Assembly: GCA_037176705.1 (NCBI GenBank)
Contig: CM073907.1
Location: 12,121,001-12,185,000, forward strand
Length of the DNA: 64,000 nucleotides
Direction: 5' to 3'
DNA from: Molossus alvarezi
Taxonomy: Eukaryota > Chordata > Mammalia > Chiroptera > Molossidae
The notes under the pieces: generated by a model
What the model saw: the letters and a program-made list of their open reading frames with translations, nothing else
Told to the model about the DNA's origin: nothing
Database searches by the model: none
Shown: in pieces, positions 10,036 to 20,172 of the stretch
How positions within the stretch are numbered: the stretch's first letter is position 1
How the letters are laid out: each line of letters starts with the position of its first letter
Position numbers and translations under genes: made by a program

Positions 10036-11802
10036 GTAACTGGTGCAGTCATCCTGGGAGCCAGGTCTTTCTACCTCCACACTGAGACTCTGCACCAAAA
10101 CACACGGCCCCAGGTGCAAGGCCCCAGGCACGTTCCGCTGTGGGTTCCGCCATCCCCGCAGCTTCCTCCCACACTTACCTTGTGTTTCAACTCACACTGC
10201 CTTTGATTACTACAAAGATGACATATCTTTTGTTTATTGATTATCTCTCTCTATTTTTTCTTTATGAATTGCCTTTTCAGGCTTTTTGCCTATTTTTCTA
10301 GTGGGGCGGTGCTTGTCATAGTTCTTAGTGATTTGTAGGCACTCTTTACATATTTAGGCTACAACACAGTATAAAGCTCTGTTTGTGATCATCTAACCAC
10401 AGGGACTGCAAAGGCAGAGTTGCCTAAGAAGGTGTCTGCCTGTGTTTTAGAACATTTTAATTACCGAATAGTGTTTTTAATGTTCCCTCTTGGACAAACG
10501 ACTTTTTAGCATATTGAGAACTCTATGATAACTGTTTACGGCTTAGCGATATTTAGTCCAGAAAAATAGTTTGATTTATTAAATAAGTGTTTAAACCAGT
10601 GGCAATTAGACCTGTACTCCTCTGAGTGGGCCCTGGAAAGAAAAAAGACACCAATGAAGTAAGACATTACCACAGGTACCGGGACCAAACTCTTCTCAGA
10701 GATGGGATAGCTATGTTGGGATAAAGGGGAGGTTTTTTTTGGGGGGGGGGCAGGGCTATTATAAGGTCATACATTGAATGCATGTCCCTTAAAGTATACT
10801 CATACTACCCCAAACAGAGTCTACCTTATGACTGCCACCGCGCCCTGGTGACAAGCCACTAGAAAACGCCATGTGCGGTGAAGCCGGATTTGCGGTCAAT
10901 TCCATTCCTAGCTGCTCTCTCCAAGGAGCGTGATCCTGGGAGGAGACACACCTTCCCTGGGCCCAGGAAACGAAGAGGAAAAGAGATGACTAATACACTC
11001 TTCAGCTTTACAGGCAAAAAAAAAAAAAAGTATTAGAACTAATGACAGAAACCAAGCTCAGTGTGCCAGGGGCGAGAATTATCGGAGCTCACTTATCACT
11101 CAGCTGCTTTAATTACTTCATAAACCCAGGTCTTATCTGAGATTTGAAAGTATTTTACTCAGCACACCACTGGAACTGAGTTGGCTCTTTTGGTCAGCCT
11201 TAAAATATAGAACATAAAACTCAATAGAATGGCCTAGAGCCACCGAAAGATGGCTTTAAAAAAAAAAAACCGCACACACAACCAAGCAGTTAAGTTGCAG
11301 AGATTTGAGGGAGCTGGAAGGCACACCGGACATGCAGCACCTCACCCCAGAAGGCTCAAAGCCTCTGAAGAGGAATCGGGACAGTCCCTCTCTGGGTGCC
11401 GCACGACCCCTGACATCGAGGGGCCACCCCACCAGTGGGATGAACCACAGCCTTCAGCCCTGATGACACCGGCAGCACAGCTTCCTGCAGGGCCAAGTTG
11501 TACAAACCGTCCTACCTCCGAGGGGCTGAAGGGAAATGCATGCGGCGACACACTGAAGACCGCTCCCCCAAATTCCAGTAGGTCACAGAAGGTCGGAGCC
11601 AGAAGCTACCAGAAGATTTTATTCCATTCCTGTCTCATAGCCAAAGACCCTGACTCTAACCAGGCCCAGGGATGGACACCGGCCTGTTCAGGACTTAATT
11701 CGGGGCCACCCCTAGACAGTCTCCCTTGTGTCACAACTCACAGAAGGAGAGAAACAAAAAAATTTCCAAATCGCTTTTCTGATCATGATCTAGCAGCCCG
11801 AA

Positions 11803-12013
11803 TGTTTTTTTTTTCCTTTATTAATTTTAGAGAGAGGAAGGGAGAGGGAGAGAGAGATAGAAACATCGATGGGAGAGAGAATCAATCGCTCCTGCATGCC
11901 CCACACTGGGGATCGGGCCCACAACCTGGGCCTGTGCCCTGACTGGGAATCGAACCGGCAACCTCTTGGTGCATGGGCTGACGCTCAACCACTGAGCCAC
12001 ACCAGCCAGACTA
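11803..12013 (-). mobile_element. VES SINE, GTGTGGCTCAG subtype
   Basis: A reverse copy: GGGGATCGGGCCCACAACCT, GGGAATCGAACCGGCAACC, ACCACTGAGCCACACCAGCC. AGCCCGAATGTTTT and TACCCAGAATGTTTT are the diverged flanking duplication. Confidence 0.92.
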
Positions 12014-12870
12014 GTACCCAGAATGTTTTAAGAACTCTTACAATTCAATACGAAAAGACAAACAACCCGATTTTAAAAGGGACACAAGACTTGAATAGAC
12101 ATTTCTCTAAAGAAGATGCATGGCCAATAAGCACAAGGGAAGATGCTCGGCGTCATCAGTAACCAGGGAAACGCAAACCAAAACCACAGGGAGATGCCAC
12201 CTCCCGCCCCGAAGGATGGCTAGAAAACCAAGCAATGGAACTAGAAGGAGCCTTCACGAGGAATGAATCCTCAGCGCTGGTAGGGGTGTGAAGCAGTCGG
12301 GCCACTGGGAACACGGCCTCACAGATCCTCAGAGTTAAATGCAGAATTACCCTGCGGTGCAGGAATCTGTGCACCTGGGAGAGTGGAAAACACACGTCCG
12401 CATGGCACACGCACAGGGATGCTCGAAGCAGCACCAGTCTGTGCGCTGAGCAGACGCCACCCCGCTGCCTGTCGGCCGATGGAAGGATGAACGGACGCGG
12501 TACGGACGCAGTGGGTCAGAGTTGTCACCAGGAAGGAAGGAGAAACGCCACAGGAAGGACGGGCCTTGAATACACTTTGCTGCTCCAAAGGAGCCACGCA
12601 AAGGACCACGCGAGGTGTGACTTCACTCACTTAAAATGCCCAGAAGAGGCAAATCCATAGAGACAGAAAGTCGGTTCAGGGTCCCCAGCGGCCGGGAGGG
12701 GCTGCAGAAGGGGGTGATGCTTCGGGGTACAGGGTATCCCTTTGGGAGACAAAAACGTTCTAGAACTGGACAGCGGCGGAGGTAGCACAACACTGGGAAT
12801 GTTCTACCGCCGTCTTTGAAATGGTGAAAACAGCCAAGTTTGTATTATGTGAATTGTCCCTTCATTAAAA
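12014..12870 (+). mobile_element. Old LINE-1, ORF2 end and 3' UTR
   Basis: AATAGACATTTCTCTAAAGA, AACCAGGGAAACGCAAACCA, CAGCACCAGTCTGTGCGCTG, then the 3' UTR-like GTTCTAGAACTGGACAGCGG and the end TGTGAATTGTCCCTTCATTA. It is strongly decayed and CpG-rich for an L1 relic. A VES interrupts its left side. Confidence 0.85.
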
Positions 12871-12925
12871 AAAAAACAGAAAACAGAAACCGACCAGAAA
12901 CACTTGTTAAAGAAATAGAGTGGAC

Positions 12926-13171
12926 AGCCCTGGCCAGTTTGGCTCAGCGGTTAGAGCGTCAGCCTGCGGTCAGGAGAGACCCGGGTTCGGTTCCCGCTAA
13001 GGGCACGTACCTCGGTTGCAGTTTGTCCCCGGCCCTGGTTGGTCGTGCGGGTGGCAGCCACTCGATGTGTCCCTTCACATTGATGTTTCTCTCTCTCTCT
13101 TCCTCTCCCTCCCTCCCACTCTATCGGAACAAAAAATGGAAAAATGTCCTCGGGTGAGGATAAAAAGAAAA
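12926..13171 (+). mobile_element. VES SINE, TTTGGCTCAG subtype
   Basis: A full-length forward copy. Perfect 17-bp duplications AAAGAAATAGAGTGGAC at 12909-12925 and 13172-13188. It is antisense to the gene, about 45 nt from the exon K donor. Confidence 0.96.
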
Positions 13172-13232
13172 AAAGAAATAGAGTGGACGAAAGGGCTGAA
13201 ATGCAAAAGTCACAGAACCCTGAGCCTCTGAC

Positions 13233-13369
13233 CTTGTCTGTCCGGGTTGCGGACCTGGGACGGCATGTCCTGGATCTCCAATGTCCACTCCCCCTCCGCC
13301 TTCTCTCCCCAGCAGTGCACCGTCATGAACTCCCAGTTTGAAAAGCCTTCGTTGGAATGGTCCAGCAAT
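13233..13369 (-). CDS. PCSK6: PCSK6 exon K: P/Homo-B domain, second half
   Basis: This exon has 137 nt, 1 + 45 codons + 1. It encodes LLDHSNEGFSNWEFMTVHCW, then GEKAEGEWTLEIQDMPSQVR and NPDRQ. The NWEFMTVHCWGE and W(T)LEIQD motifs are characteristic of the jelly-roll P domain. The acceptor is CACTTGCAG and the donor is CAAG|GTCAGA. A VES SINE with a perfect 17-bp duplication (12926-13171) lies about 45 nt into the downstream intron. Leu to His (LLDHS), Thr to Ser and Gln to Glu are the changes seen against human as remembered. Confidence 0.96.
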
Positions 13370-15167
13370 CTGCAAGTGGACAGGGGTCAGTACGCGAGGG
13401 GCTGAGGGGTGGGGGCGGGGGGGGCAGTCCACGGAGCGCTCGGTCCTCCGGCCCCTAAGGCTGCAGGTGTGAGAACAGCCCACAGCAGGGGCGAAGGTGT
13501 AGGTGAGATTCTGACCGAATCCACGCTCTTGTTACGACCCCGCCCACACGGCTCCCTTCCTGGACCTCACAGGCTCTCAGGAAACTGAGGCAGGCCTCAC
13601 AGGGCCCTGTCTGTGGGGTCCCCTCCCTCCCACCCTATTTTACAGAGAGATCCCAGGTGTAGTGACCTGTTAGACTCACTGGAGACACTGTGACTCTGTC
13701 CGTGTCTGTCTATCACCAGCAGGTCACGAACAAACACCCTCCCCTGCCAGGTTCCCTCAGAAGGTGTTTGGTCCCTTCCCACCCCAGGGGGGCCCCTTTG
13801 TCCTTCCGGGAGCCCAGGAGCCCGGGGCCTGGATGCGCCAAGGCAGACAGAGGCCGGCAGGGGACTCCCTCAAAGCCCCAAGAGCATCCCAGAGGAGCCT
13901 GTCTAAGCTGGTCTGAGGGAGGAAGGAACCTTCCGTCTGTCTCAGGGCCTGCTCTCCTGTGCTGCACAGAAGGAAAATGTTCAACCCGAGCTGGGGAACC
14001 ACTGCCCCTTCATCTCTGGGGCTTCACGGGTTTTAAGAGTTGCACTGGTTGGGGGGCGGGTGGCTGTTTCTCAGAGTGGGCGGGAGGCACCCCTGGGTGC
14101 CTGGGGGGTCTTCCTGACTGGGCCTTCAGCCCTGGGCCGTTTTCTCCGTTGCTTTGAGCAGAAACAGGCAGCAACTCAAGGGTACCCGCTGTCTTCCCTC
14201 CTTAGAAGGAGCAATTCCAAGTTCTTCCTCCTTACTCTGTCTTCCCAGTCCAATTTCCTAGCTCTACTTTGGAACCTTATTTTTTAAAAAAAAAAAAACA
14301 TAGGGGCTCTACTGTTCATCAGAAATTCAGATGTAAATGTTTTCTGTGACGTAAGACTCGATTCTCAGTTGGGGCTTCTCTGAGGTCCAATGTATGAAAA
14401 CGCTCATCCAGGGAGCCTTCTGTAGCCAGGGCGGGGGGACACCCCTACTTTCTTCTAAGAAACTGCAGAGGTCAGGCTGATGGTCACGCGTGATGCCAAG
14501 CAGAATCTGGGCACTGGGGACAGAACGGTCTTTCAAGGGCTGAAGCACTTACGAATGTAAACTCACACTCGGAGTGAACAAGAGCCCTGGCAAGGTGAGC
14601 GAGCTGGGTGGACGTGAAACGGAGTAGAGGGAACAGATTCTGTGATCACACGATCTGCCTGGGGGCAGGGGAGGCGAATTCCCAGGCTCAGGTGACTGCC
14701 AAGGGGGGGTTTCCAGTGCTCATGGCGCAGCACCACCCAGCCAAGGGGGTGGCCGGTGAACCCCCAAGACCCACTCTCCAAGAACCCAGGGGCTCCAACG
14801 CTGGGCGGAGAGGACGGAAATTAGGGGGAAGGAGAACAGAGCAGGGGACGCTGGGATGCTGGAAGGTTCTGGAAGCTCAAGTAGATAATGTGAGCAGACA
14901 GAAGGACAGCCGGCTGCCTGTGCTAGGGACTGAGTCCAGTGTTTACATCTATCTTGTCACATTCGGCTCCTGTCACTTCCCTGACGATGACAGAGAAGCA
15001 TTTCCAGAGGTGAGGAAGAGAGGGGTGGCCGGCTCTGGGGTGCCCGTGAAGGAGCGGGGTGTCAGTGTGAGTCTAGGCTCCAATGCCCACGCTGTCCTTT
15101 GCGGGCCCAGATACCCCACGATCTACCACCTGCCCCGGCCCCGCGAGGCCAGCCTGGCCTTGCTTAC
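13370..15167 (-). other. PCSK6 intron J-K
   Basis: A 1.8-kb intron without recognised repeats apart from A12 at 14286. Unique, GC-balanced sequence. Confidence 0.85.
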
Positions 15168-15356
15168 CTCTTTGCCAAAAGCTGAGACTTGGTTCCCGAG
15201 GGGGAGATCAGGTGGATCTGGAGGTCCCCGCGGCGCGGGTGGGAGATGGAGATCCGGGCCACCACGTGCTCCAGGAAGCCCACGCGCTGGTCCGAGTGGT
15301 CGGCGCAGGCGCTGGTCCGGGCGGTGGTCCGCAGCGTCTGCACCACCGGGATGCTC
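15168..15356 (-). CDS. PCSK6: PCSK6 exon J: P/Homo-B domain with RGD
   Basis: This exon has 189 nt, 1 + 62 codons + 2. It encodes SIPVVQTLRTTARTSACADH, then SDQRVGFLEHVVARISISHP, then RRGDLQIHLISPSGTKSQLL and AK. The RRGDL motif is invariant in furin-like P domains. The acceptor is CTCCCCTCCCAG and the donor GAG|GTAAGC. This is the most changed coding exon in the window: against the human sequence as remembered I count about nine substitutions in 62 codons (for example Leu to Arg in TTAR, Glu to Asp in CADH, Val-Tyr to Gly-Phe, Tyr to His in QIHL), while flanking catalytic exons have 0-3 each. Confidence 0.96.
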
Positions 15357-15520
15357 CTGGGAGGGGAGGCGGGAGTCAGCACTGGGGTGCCGGGTCCCCC
15401 AGGGAGGGCTCCGCCCCCTTACGGGACCCTGTCAGATGACACTGCTTGAGTTATGGCTCCTGCCCAGAAGACATTTGTCATTCTGCAATTTGCTTAGAGA
15501 GATTTAAAGAACGGCTTCGC

Positions 15521-15712
15521 GCCCAGCTGGGTGTGGCTCCATTTGCCGGAACGCTGTCCCCTGCACCAAAGGGTTGAGGGTTCGATTCCCAGTCAGGGCA
15601 CATACCCAGGGGGCGGGTTCAATGCCTTGTTGGGGTGTGTACAGAAGGCAACTGATTGATGTTTCTCTCTCTCTAAAATCAATGGTGGGGATTAAAAAAA
15701 TAATAATAATAA
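15521..15712 (+). mobile_element. VES SINE, GTGTGGCTC subtype
   Basis: A diverged forward copy: CAGCTGGGTGTGGCTCCATT, GGGTTCGATTCCCAGTC, tail AAAATCAATGG and (ATA)n. Confidence 0.88.
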
Positions 15713-15802
15713 CTTCTTGTGCAGACGCAGCTAACATACCCAGGGATGGGCCTCCTCCTTCTCAACTACCTGGGGTTTGCAAGACTTTAAAATCCCACCA
15801 CT

Positions 15803-16013
15803 TTGCCCTGGCCGGTTTGGTTCAGCAGTTACAGTGTCGGCCCGCGGACCAGAGAGTCCCGGGTTCGGTTCCCACTAAGGGCAGTTTGTCCCCAGCCCGG
15901 TTGGGGTCATGTGGGTGGCAGCCACTCGATGTTTCTCTCTCTCTCTTCCCCCCTCTCTCCCTCCCGCTCTATCCGAAGATGAAAAATGTCCTCGGGTGAA
16001 GATAAAAATAAAT
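15803..16013 (+). mobile_element. VES SINE, TTTGGCTCAG subtype
   Basis: A forward copy with tail TCCTCGGGTGAAGATAAAAA. Duplications AAAATCCCACCACT (15789-15802) and AAAATCCCACTACT (16014-16027) differ at one base. Confidence 0.94.
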
Positions 16014-16089
16014 AAAATCCCACTACTGTGTGTCAAAGACTGGCCTTGAAAACCTAAGTCACAATGCTGAGTAATAAGAACAGATTTCC

Positions 16090-16235
16090 CAAGCTGACCG
16101 CAGGCTGGACACTGGTCTGAGAACTGACAAGGATTAACCCATTTAATCCAGAGAGATCAAGGGTCGTGTCCAAGGTCACTCAGTTACTGAGAAGCAGAGC
16201 TGGGATTTAAGGCTCCAGAGTCCACACCTCCACCT
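16090..16235 (+). mobile_element. MIR SINE relic
   Basis: Segments AACCCATTTAATCCAGAGAG, CCAAGGTCACTCAGTTACTG and GCAGAGCTGGGATTTAAGGC then TCCAGAGTCCACAC follow the MIR order closely. Confidence 0.88.
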
Positions 16236-16263
16236 CTTGCCTCATGGTCCCGCCAAGATGCTC

Positions 16264-16291
16264 GGGGTTGGGGGGTCGGGGGGTGGGGGGG
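16264..16291 (+). other. G-quadruplex-capable run
   Basis: Four G-runs of 4, 6, 6 and 7 with loops TT, TC and T: an ideal short-loop G4 motif on the plus strand, which is the template strand of PCSK6. The transcript is C-rich here. Confidence 0.85.
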
Positions 16292-17673
16292 TCCACCCTT
16301 GTGTTCAAGATGCCGGAAAAGAGACGGACAAGCACCCGGGGCCAGAACTGGCCTCTCGTGCTAAATGCCCTGGTTGATACACTATGACAGGACCAGAGTC
16401 CCAGAGGACACACAGCTCATCTGCTCCCCAATGTCTGCATTGAGACTGGGGTCCCCTCCCTCTCCCGCCCTTTGATGGGAATGCAGTTCCACCATCTAGG
16501 ATGGAATCAGGGACAAGCCCCAAGCCGTCACAAGTCGGTTCCACCAGAATGTTCTAACACAGGCCCCAGAGGAAGCAGACACAGGCCTGGCCTTGGGTGC
16601 TGTTCCCGCATCCGACCGGGGCCACCTGCCTGTCCAGGGCCACTGCAGCTGCCCCCAGGACCCGTTATCTGAACAAAGGTCCTGTGGCCGCCCAGTAGCG
16701 TATCCTTGGGTCCCCACTGCTCAGTCAGCACGCAGTCAGTCGCTTTTCCCTGTGATGCTGGATTTCCCTTTCGGGAGGGGAGGTTTGAGGTCGAGGTTCG
16801 GCCGCCCCTGGGAATTACATCGCTTGGCTCTGTGGGGCCTGAGTCATAAGAAACACTCAAAAACAGTTAAAAAACAGTGATGTAATTCCCTCGGAGACTG
16901 TAACAACTTGAAAACATGATTTGTACCCATCATAAACTGATTTAGAGGCTGACTTCCTTCACTGCCCGCTCTCAAGTTTTACTGTCTGCTCCGGCGGTCA
17001 GCAGGCCCGCCGTGACACAGAGCAGAACAGAAAGCTCTGGAGTGTTCTGGGGGTCCAGGCCCGCGGGGCCACAGACGTAGGTCCCAGGTAAAGGCTTCCC
17101 CACCCCCCTGCACCAGGAAGGCTCTGGGGCTGCAGGGAGGGGCCTCCTCCGTGTGAAGTCTTACTAAGAGTGCACACCCTCCGCTTGCACACTCCGAACA
17201 CATTTCTGGGCCCAGAGGAACATCAAGGCCGCAGGAAGAAACCCTCCACCGCTCCCCCTGTCTTTCTGCCCTCGCTGGAAGTCACCCCAAATCCACAGAG
17301 TCGGCCCTCTGTATCCGCGGGCTCTGTATCCGCATCCAGGTGCAAAAATGAAGCAAAGAAAAGTTACTTTGTTGCTGATAGGTGCTAGGCAATCACACCG
17401 GCTACTTGTGCATCTACACTGAGCACTGCCCACCTCTCTTCCTGTCCTCCTTCCCTGAACAGTGCAGCAGAACAACTGTTTACATGGCACGACAGTGTGT
17501 TAGGTCCCCTAAGTGGTCTAGACGTGACAAAGTATGCGGGAGGGTGTGTGTAGGTTCCATGCAAATACATCGTTTTATAAGACCTGAGCATCTGTGGGTT
17601 TTGGCATCCGCGGGGTGGGGTGGGGTTCTGGCACTGATCCCCTGTAGATACTGAGGGATGATATTTCTCACCC

Positions 17674-17976
17674 CCCACCCTGAAGAATTCTCTCCAGCTC
17701 AGCTACGGGGGCAGACCTGCGCCCTGGCACAGGGCACTCCTGGGGCACTGGTGTCTTACCGGAGGGTAGCACTGGGGACAAACGTGACCTGGGCTCAGTT
17801 TCCCATCGGACAGGCTGAGCAGGAGACCCACCAGCGCCGGAAGGGGGCAGCGTCTGTCTGCCCAGCCTAGGACCACGCCAGTGCCCTCCGGTAAGACACC
17901 AGTGTCCCGGGAGAGCTCTGTGCCCGGGCGCAGGTCTGCCCGTGTGGCTGAGCTGGAGAGAAGTCTTCAAGGTGGG
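17674..17976. repeat. 93-bp inverted repeat with about 117-bp spacer
   Basis: The left arm 17674-17766 (starting CCCACCCTGAAGAATTC, ending TGTCTTACCGGAGGG) pairs with the right arm 17884-17976 at 83 of 93 positions by hand alignment, without gaps. The spacer (17767-17883) is single-copy. A long stable hairpin can form in the pre-mRNA or in DNA. It matches no VES or MIR sequence. Confidence 0.88.
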
Positions 17977-18381
17977 CGGAAGGTCAACCAGGAAACCCTT
18001 TCAGACCTGCTAGAGGGAGATGATGGAGTGGACGGGGGCTGACAGGGACAGACTTGTTCGGTTCAACGGTAGGAAAGCGACCCGGTCCCTTGTCGCGCGT
18101 AGATCTGTACAGGGTTAGCGAGAACCCCCTGCGTCGCTTCTTAGATGTGTGTTGTAGGAGGAACATTCTTGGAAGGTGACTCATTGGACTCAGAGGAAAA
18201 CAGATTTATGTACTTTCTCATTTATATTAGTCCACATTTAGAATTTCCCTTAGATGAAATTACTTTTGATTATCAAACTGTAGTACATCATTTAGGCTGG
18301 AAATACATTGTAATGAAAAGAAAAAAAAAGCAGGTAAATTAATTTAGACACTGCTGTCCATGATTAAATTATAGGTGTTAA

Positions 18382-18537
18382 GGCCTGGCTGGGTAGCTCA
18401 GTGGTTGGAGCATCATCTCCTACACTAAAGGATTGATTTGGATCCCCAGTCCGGGCACATACAGGAGGCAACTGATCAATGTTTCTCTCTCCCTTCCTCT
18501 CTTGAAAACATATCCTTGGGTGAGGATTTAAAAAAAA
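18382..18537 (+). mobile_element. VES SINE, older and shortened
   Basis: A forward copy: AGGCCTGGCTGGGTAGCTCA, tail TCCTTGGGTGAGGATTTAAA. ATAGGTGTTAA and ATAAGTGTTTA flank it. Confidence 0.87.
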
Positions 18538-19324
18538 GTCATAAGTGTTTAATGCACAATGTTTAAATGTATAACATGTATTTTCTTCTCTGAGAAAGGA
18601 GGGACAAAGTTAGCTGGCTTTAAACCTTCCTCCCAACTCAAGATGCAATCTGATGGGGAGGAAAAGGAGACAGTAAAACACAGAGTCAATTCTTATTCTC
18701 CACGATCTGGTATCTGCAAACTCACCTACTCACACTGATCTGTGACCCCCAACCCGAAGCGTGTGGCGTGTCTGCGGTCACCTGTGGACACACCCAAAGC
18801 GGTGTGAGCTGCTCAGTAAACACGTTCCAGTGGAGGTGGGACAGGCGACTTGGCCTCTTTGTCTTTGCTCTCACACCGTGGACATGTGTGTACTTTTGTG
18901 GTCTATTTAGTGCGGGGTTTTCCATGTTTTGTGCTTTTTGTGGGTGGTCTCACTGTTTAAAGGACCCCGGAACCTAGTGCTACAGTGATGTCCTGTGCTG
19001 TCCCCTAAGAGCAAGAGGCCGTGAGGTGTCCTCACCTGGGTGCCTAGCTCACCTGCTGCAGATGACACACCAGGGCCTGGCCCCTCCAGTGCAGGCAGGT
19101 GGCCAAGGTCATCAGGTCACCAGGTGCTTTCCCATCCCCAGTCCCCAGCTGACCAGGGACAGGAGGGAAAGGAGGAAATGCCTCCTGGGGACATGCAGGC
19201 CACACTGCACGGCTCGGTACTGCCTGAGTTCCTGTGATGTGTTCCTTCCCGAGGGACAAGGTGGACTGGGGACAGGCAGCCTGGAGTGGCAGCCCAGCCC
19301 CGCATCCCAGCCCCTGGCTGTTTC

Positions 19325-19440
19325 TTATTTCCTTGTGCCTCAGTTTCTTCCTCTATAAAATGGGGGTAAAAATTGTGCCCCAAACTCATACTCTAGTTGG
19401 GAGTTTTGAATGAGTGACCGATCACACAGCAAGTCCTTGG
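19325..19440 (-). mobile_element. MIR SINE relic
   Basis: Reverse-oriented: CCTTGTGCCTCAGTTTCTTC, CTCTATAAAATGGGGGTAAA. A clear antisense MIR segment. Confidence 0.85.
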
Positions 19441-19597
19441 AAGGAAGCCGGATAGACACACAGGAAGTGCCTGGTAACCGTTCGCCATTGTACTTGTCTG
19501 GACTTCCACAGTTGTTAGCAAAGGGCCATCTGATGCATGAAACACCAGAACAGGAAGCAGTATGTGATTGGCCCTGGTTCATTCTGTTTTCTTTGGT

Positions 19598-19776
19598 TAA
19601 TCCTCACCCGAGGATATTTTTCCATTAATTCTTAGAGAGGAAGGGAGGGAAGGGGGGAGAGAGAGAGAGAGAAACATGGATGTGAGAAAGACACATCGAT
19701 TGGTTGCCTCCTGCAAGACCCCAGTGGGGGCCCACGGGCCGGCACTCTAACCACTGAACCACACCGGCCAGGGCAA
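19598..19776 (-). mobile_element. VES SINE, shortened body
   Basis: A reverse copy with tail TCCTCACCCGAGGA and head CTGAACCACACCGGCCAGGG. About 50 nt of the body are missing. CCTGGTTCATTC recurs on both sides. Confidence 0.9.
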
Positions 19777-19877
19777 GCCTGGTTCATTCCTGAACATCTC
19801 TACACAGCTTGTGTGCTGCACAGATGGTCCTTAGTATTCAAAGCAGCACGTCTTCAGTGCTTGTAGAATGGAAGACT

Positions 19878-20014
19878 CTGTGTGTGTGTGGGGGGGTGCG
19901 CATGTGCAGGAAATATAGGCGAGCCACGCTGCACAGCAAACTGTGTGTGTGTGGGGGTGTGTGTGTGTGCACGTCTGTGTGCTGGAAATACAGGTGAGCC
20001 ACGCTGTACAGCAG
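19878..20014. repeat. GT-rich tandem duplication (two copies of about 70 bp)
   Basis: A unit of CTGTGTGTGTGTG, a G-run, then GGAAATA(T/C)AGG(C/T)GAGCCACGC and TG(C/T)ACAGCA occurs twice with few differences. It grew around a (GT)n microsatellite. Confidence 0.8.
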
Positions 20015-20085
20015 GTAACCCTTCCAAACCTGCTACAGGTCAAGATGAGCAGGTCAATTCTTGTCGCTTTAAAAGTTGGTGCCTT

Positions 20086-20172
20086 GCCCGGCTGGTGTGG
20101 CTCCGTGGTTGAGCGTGGACCCATGCACCGAGAGGTCGCGGGTTCGATTCCCACTCGGGGAATCAGCCCGGG
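20086..20172 (+). mobile_element. VES SINE, 5' fragment only
   Basis: The head CCCGGCTGGTGTGGCTCCGT and box-B-like GGGTTCGATTCCCACTC are present. The body and tail are missing after about 85 nt. Confidence 0.85.

Larger units (their letters stand above)
3470..13232 (-). other. PCSK6 intron K-L
   Basis: A 9.8-kb intron. Eleven VES copies are crowded at 3.6-7.7 kb and 11.8-13.2 kb, with three LINE-1 relics. 7740-11800 has no VES; it holds a 9-bp tandem repeat, a MIR fragment, a T/G homopolymer junction at about 10733-10751 and otherwise unassigned sequence. Confidence 0.85.

Noticed and set aside
14608..15507. Forward open frame of 299 codons overlapping exon J
   Set aside because: It is the antisense shadow of the true exon J plus GC-rich flanks.
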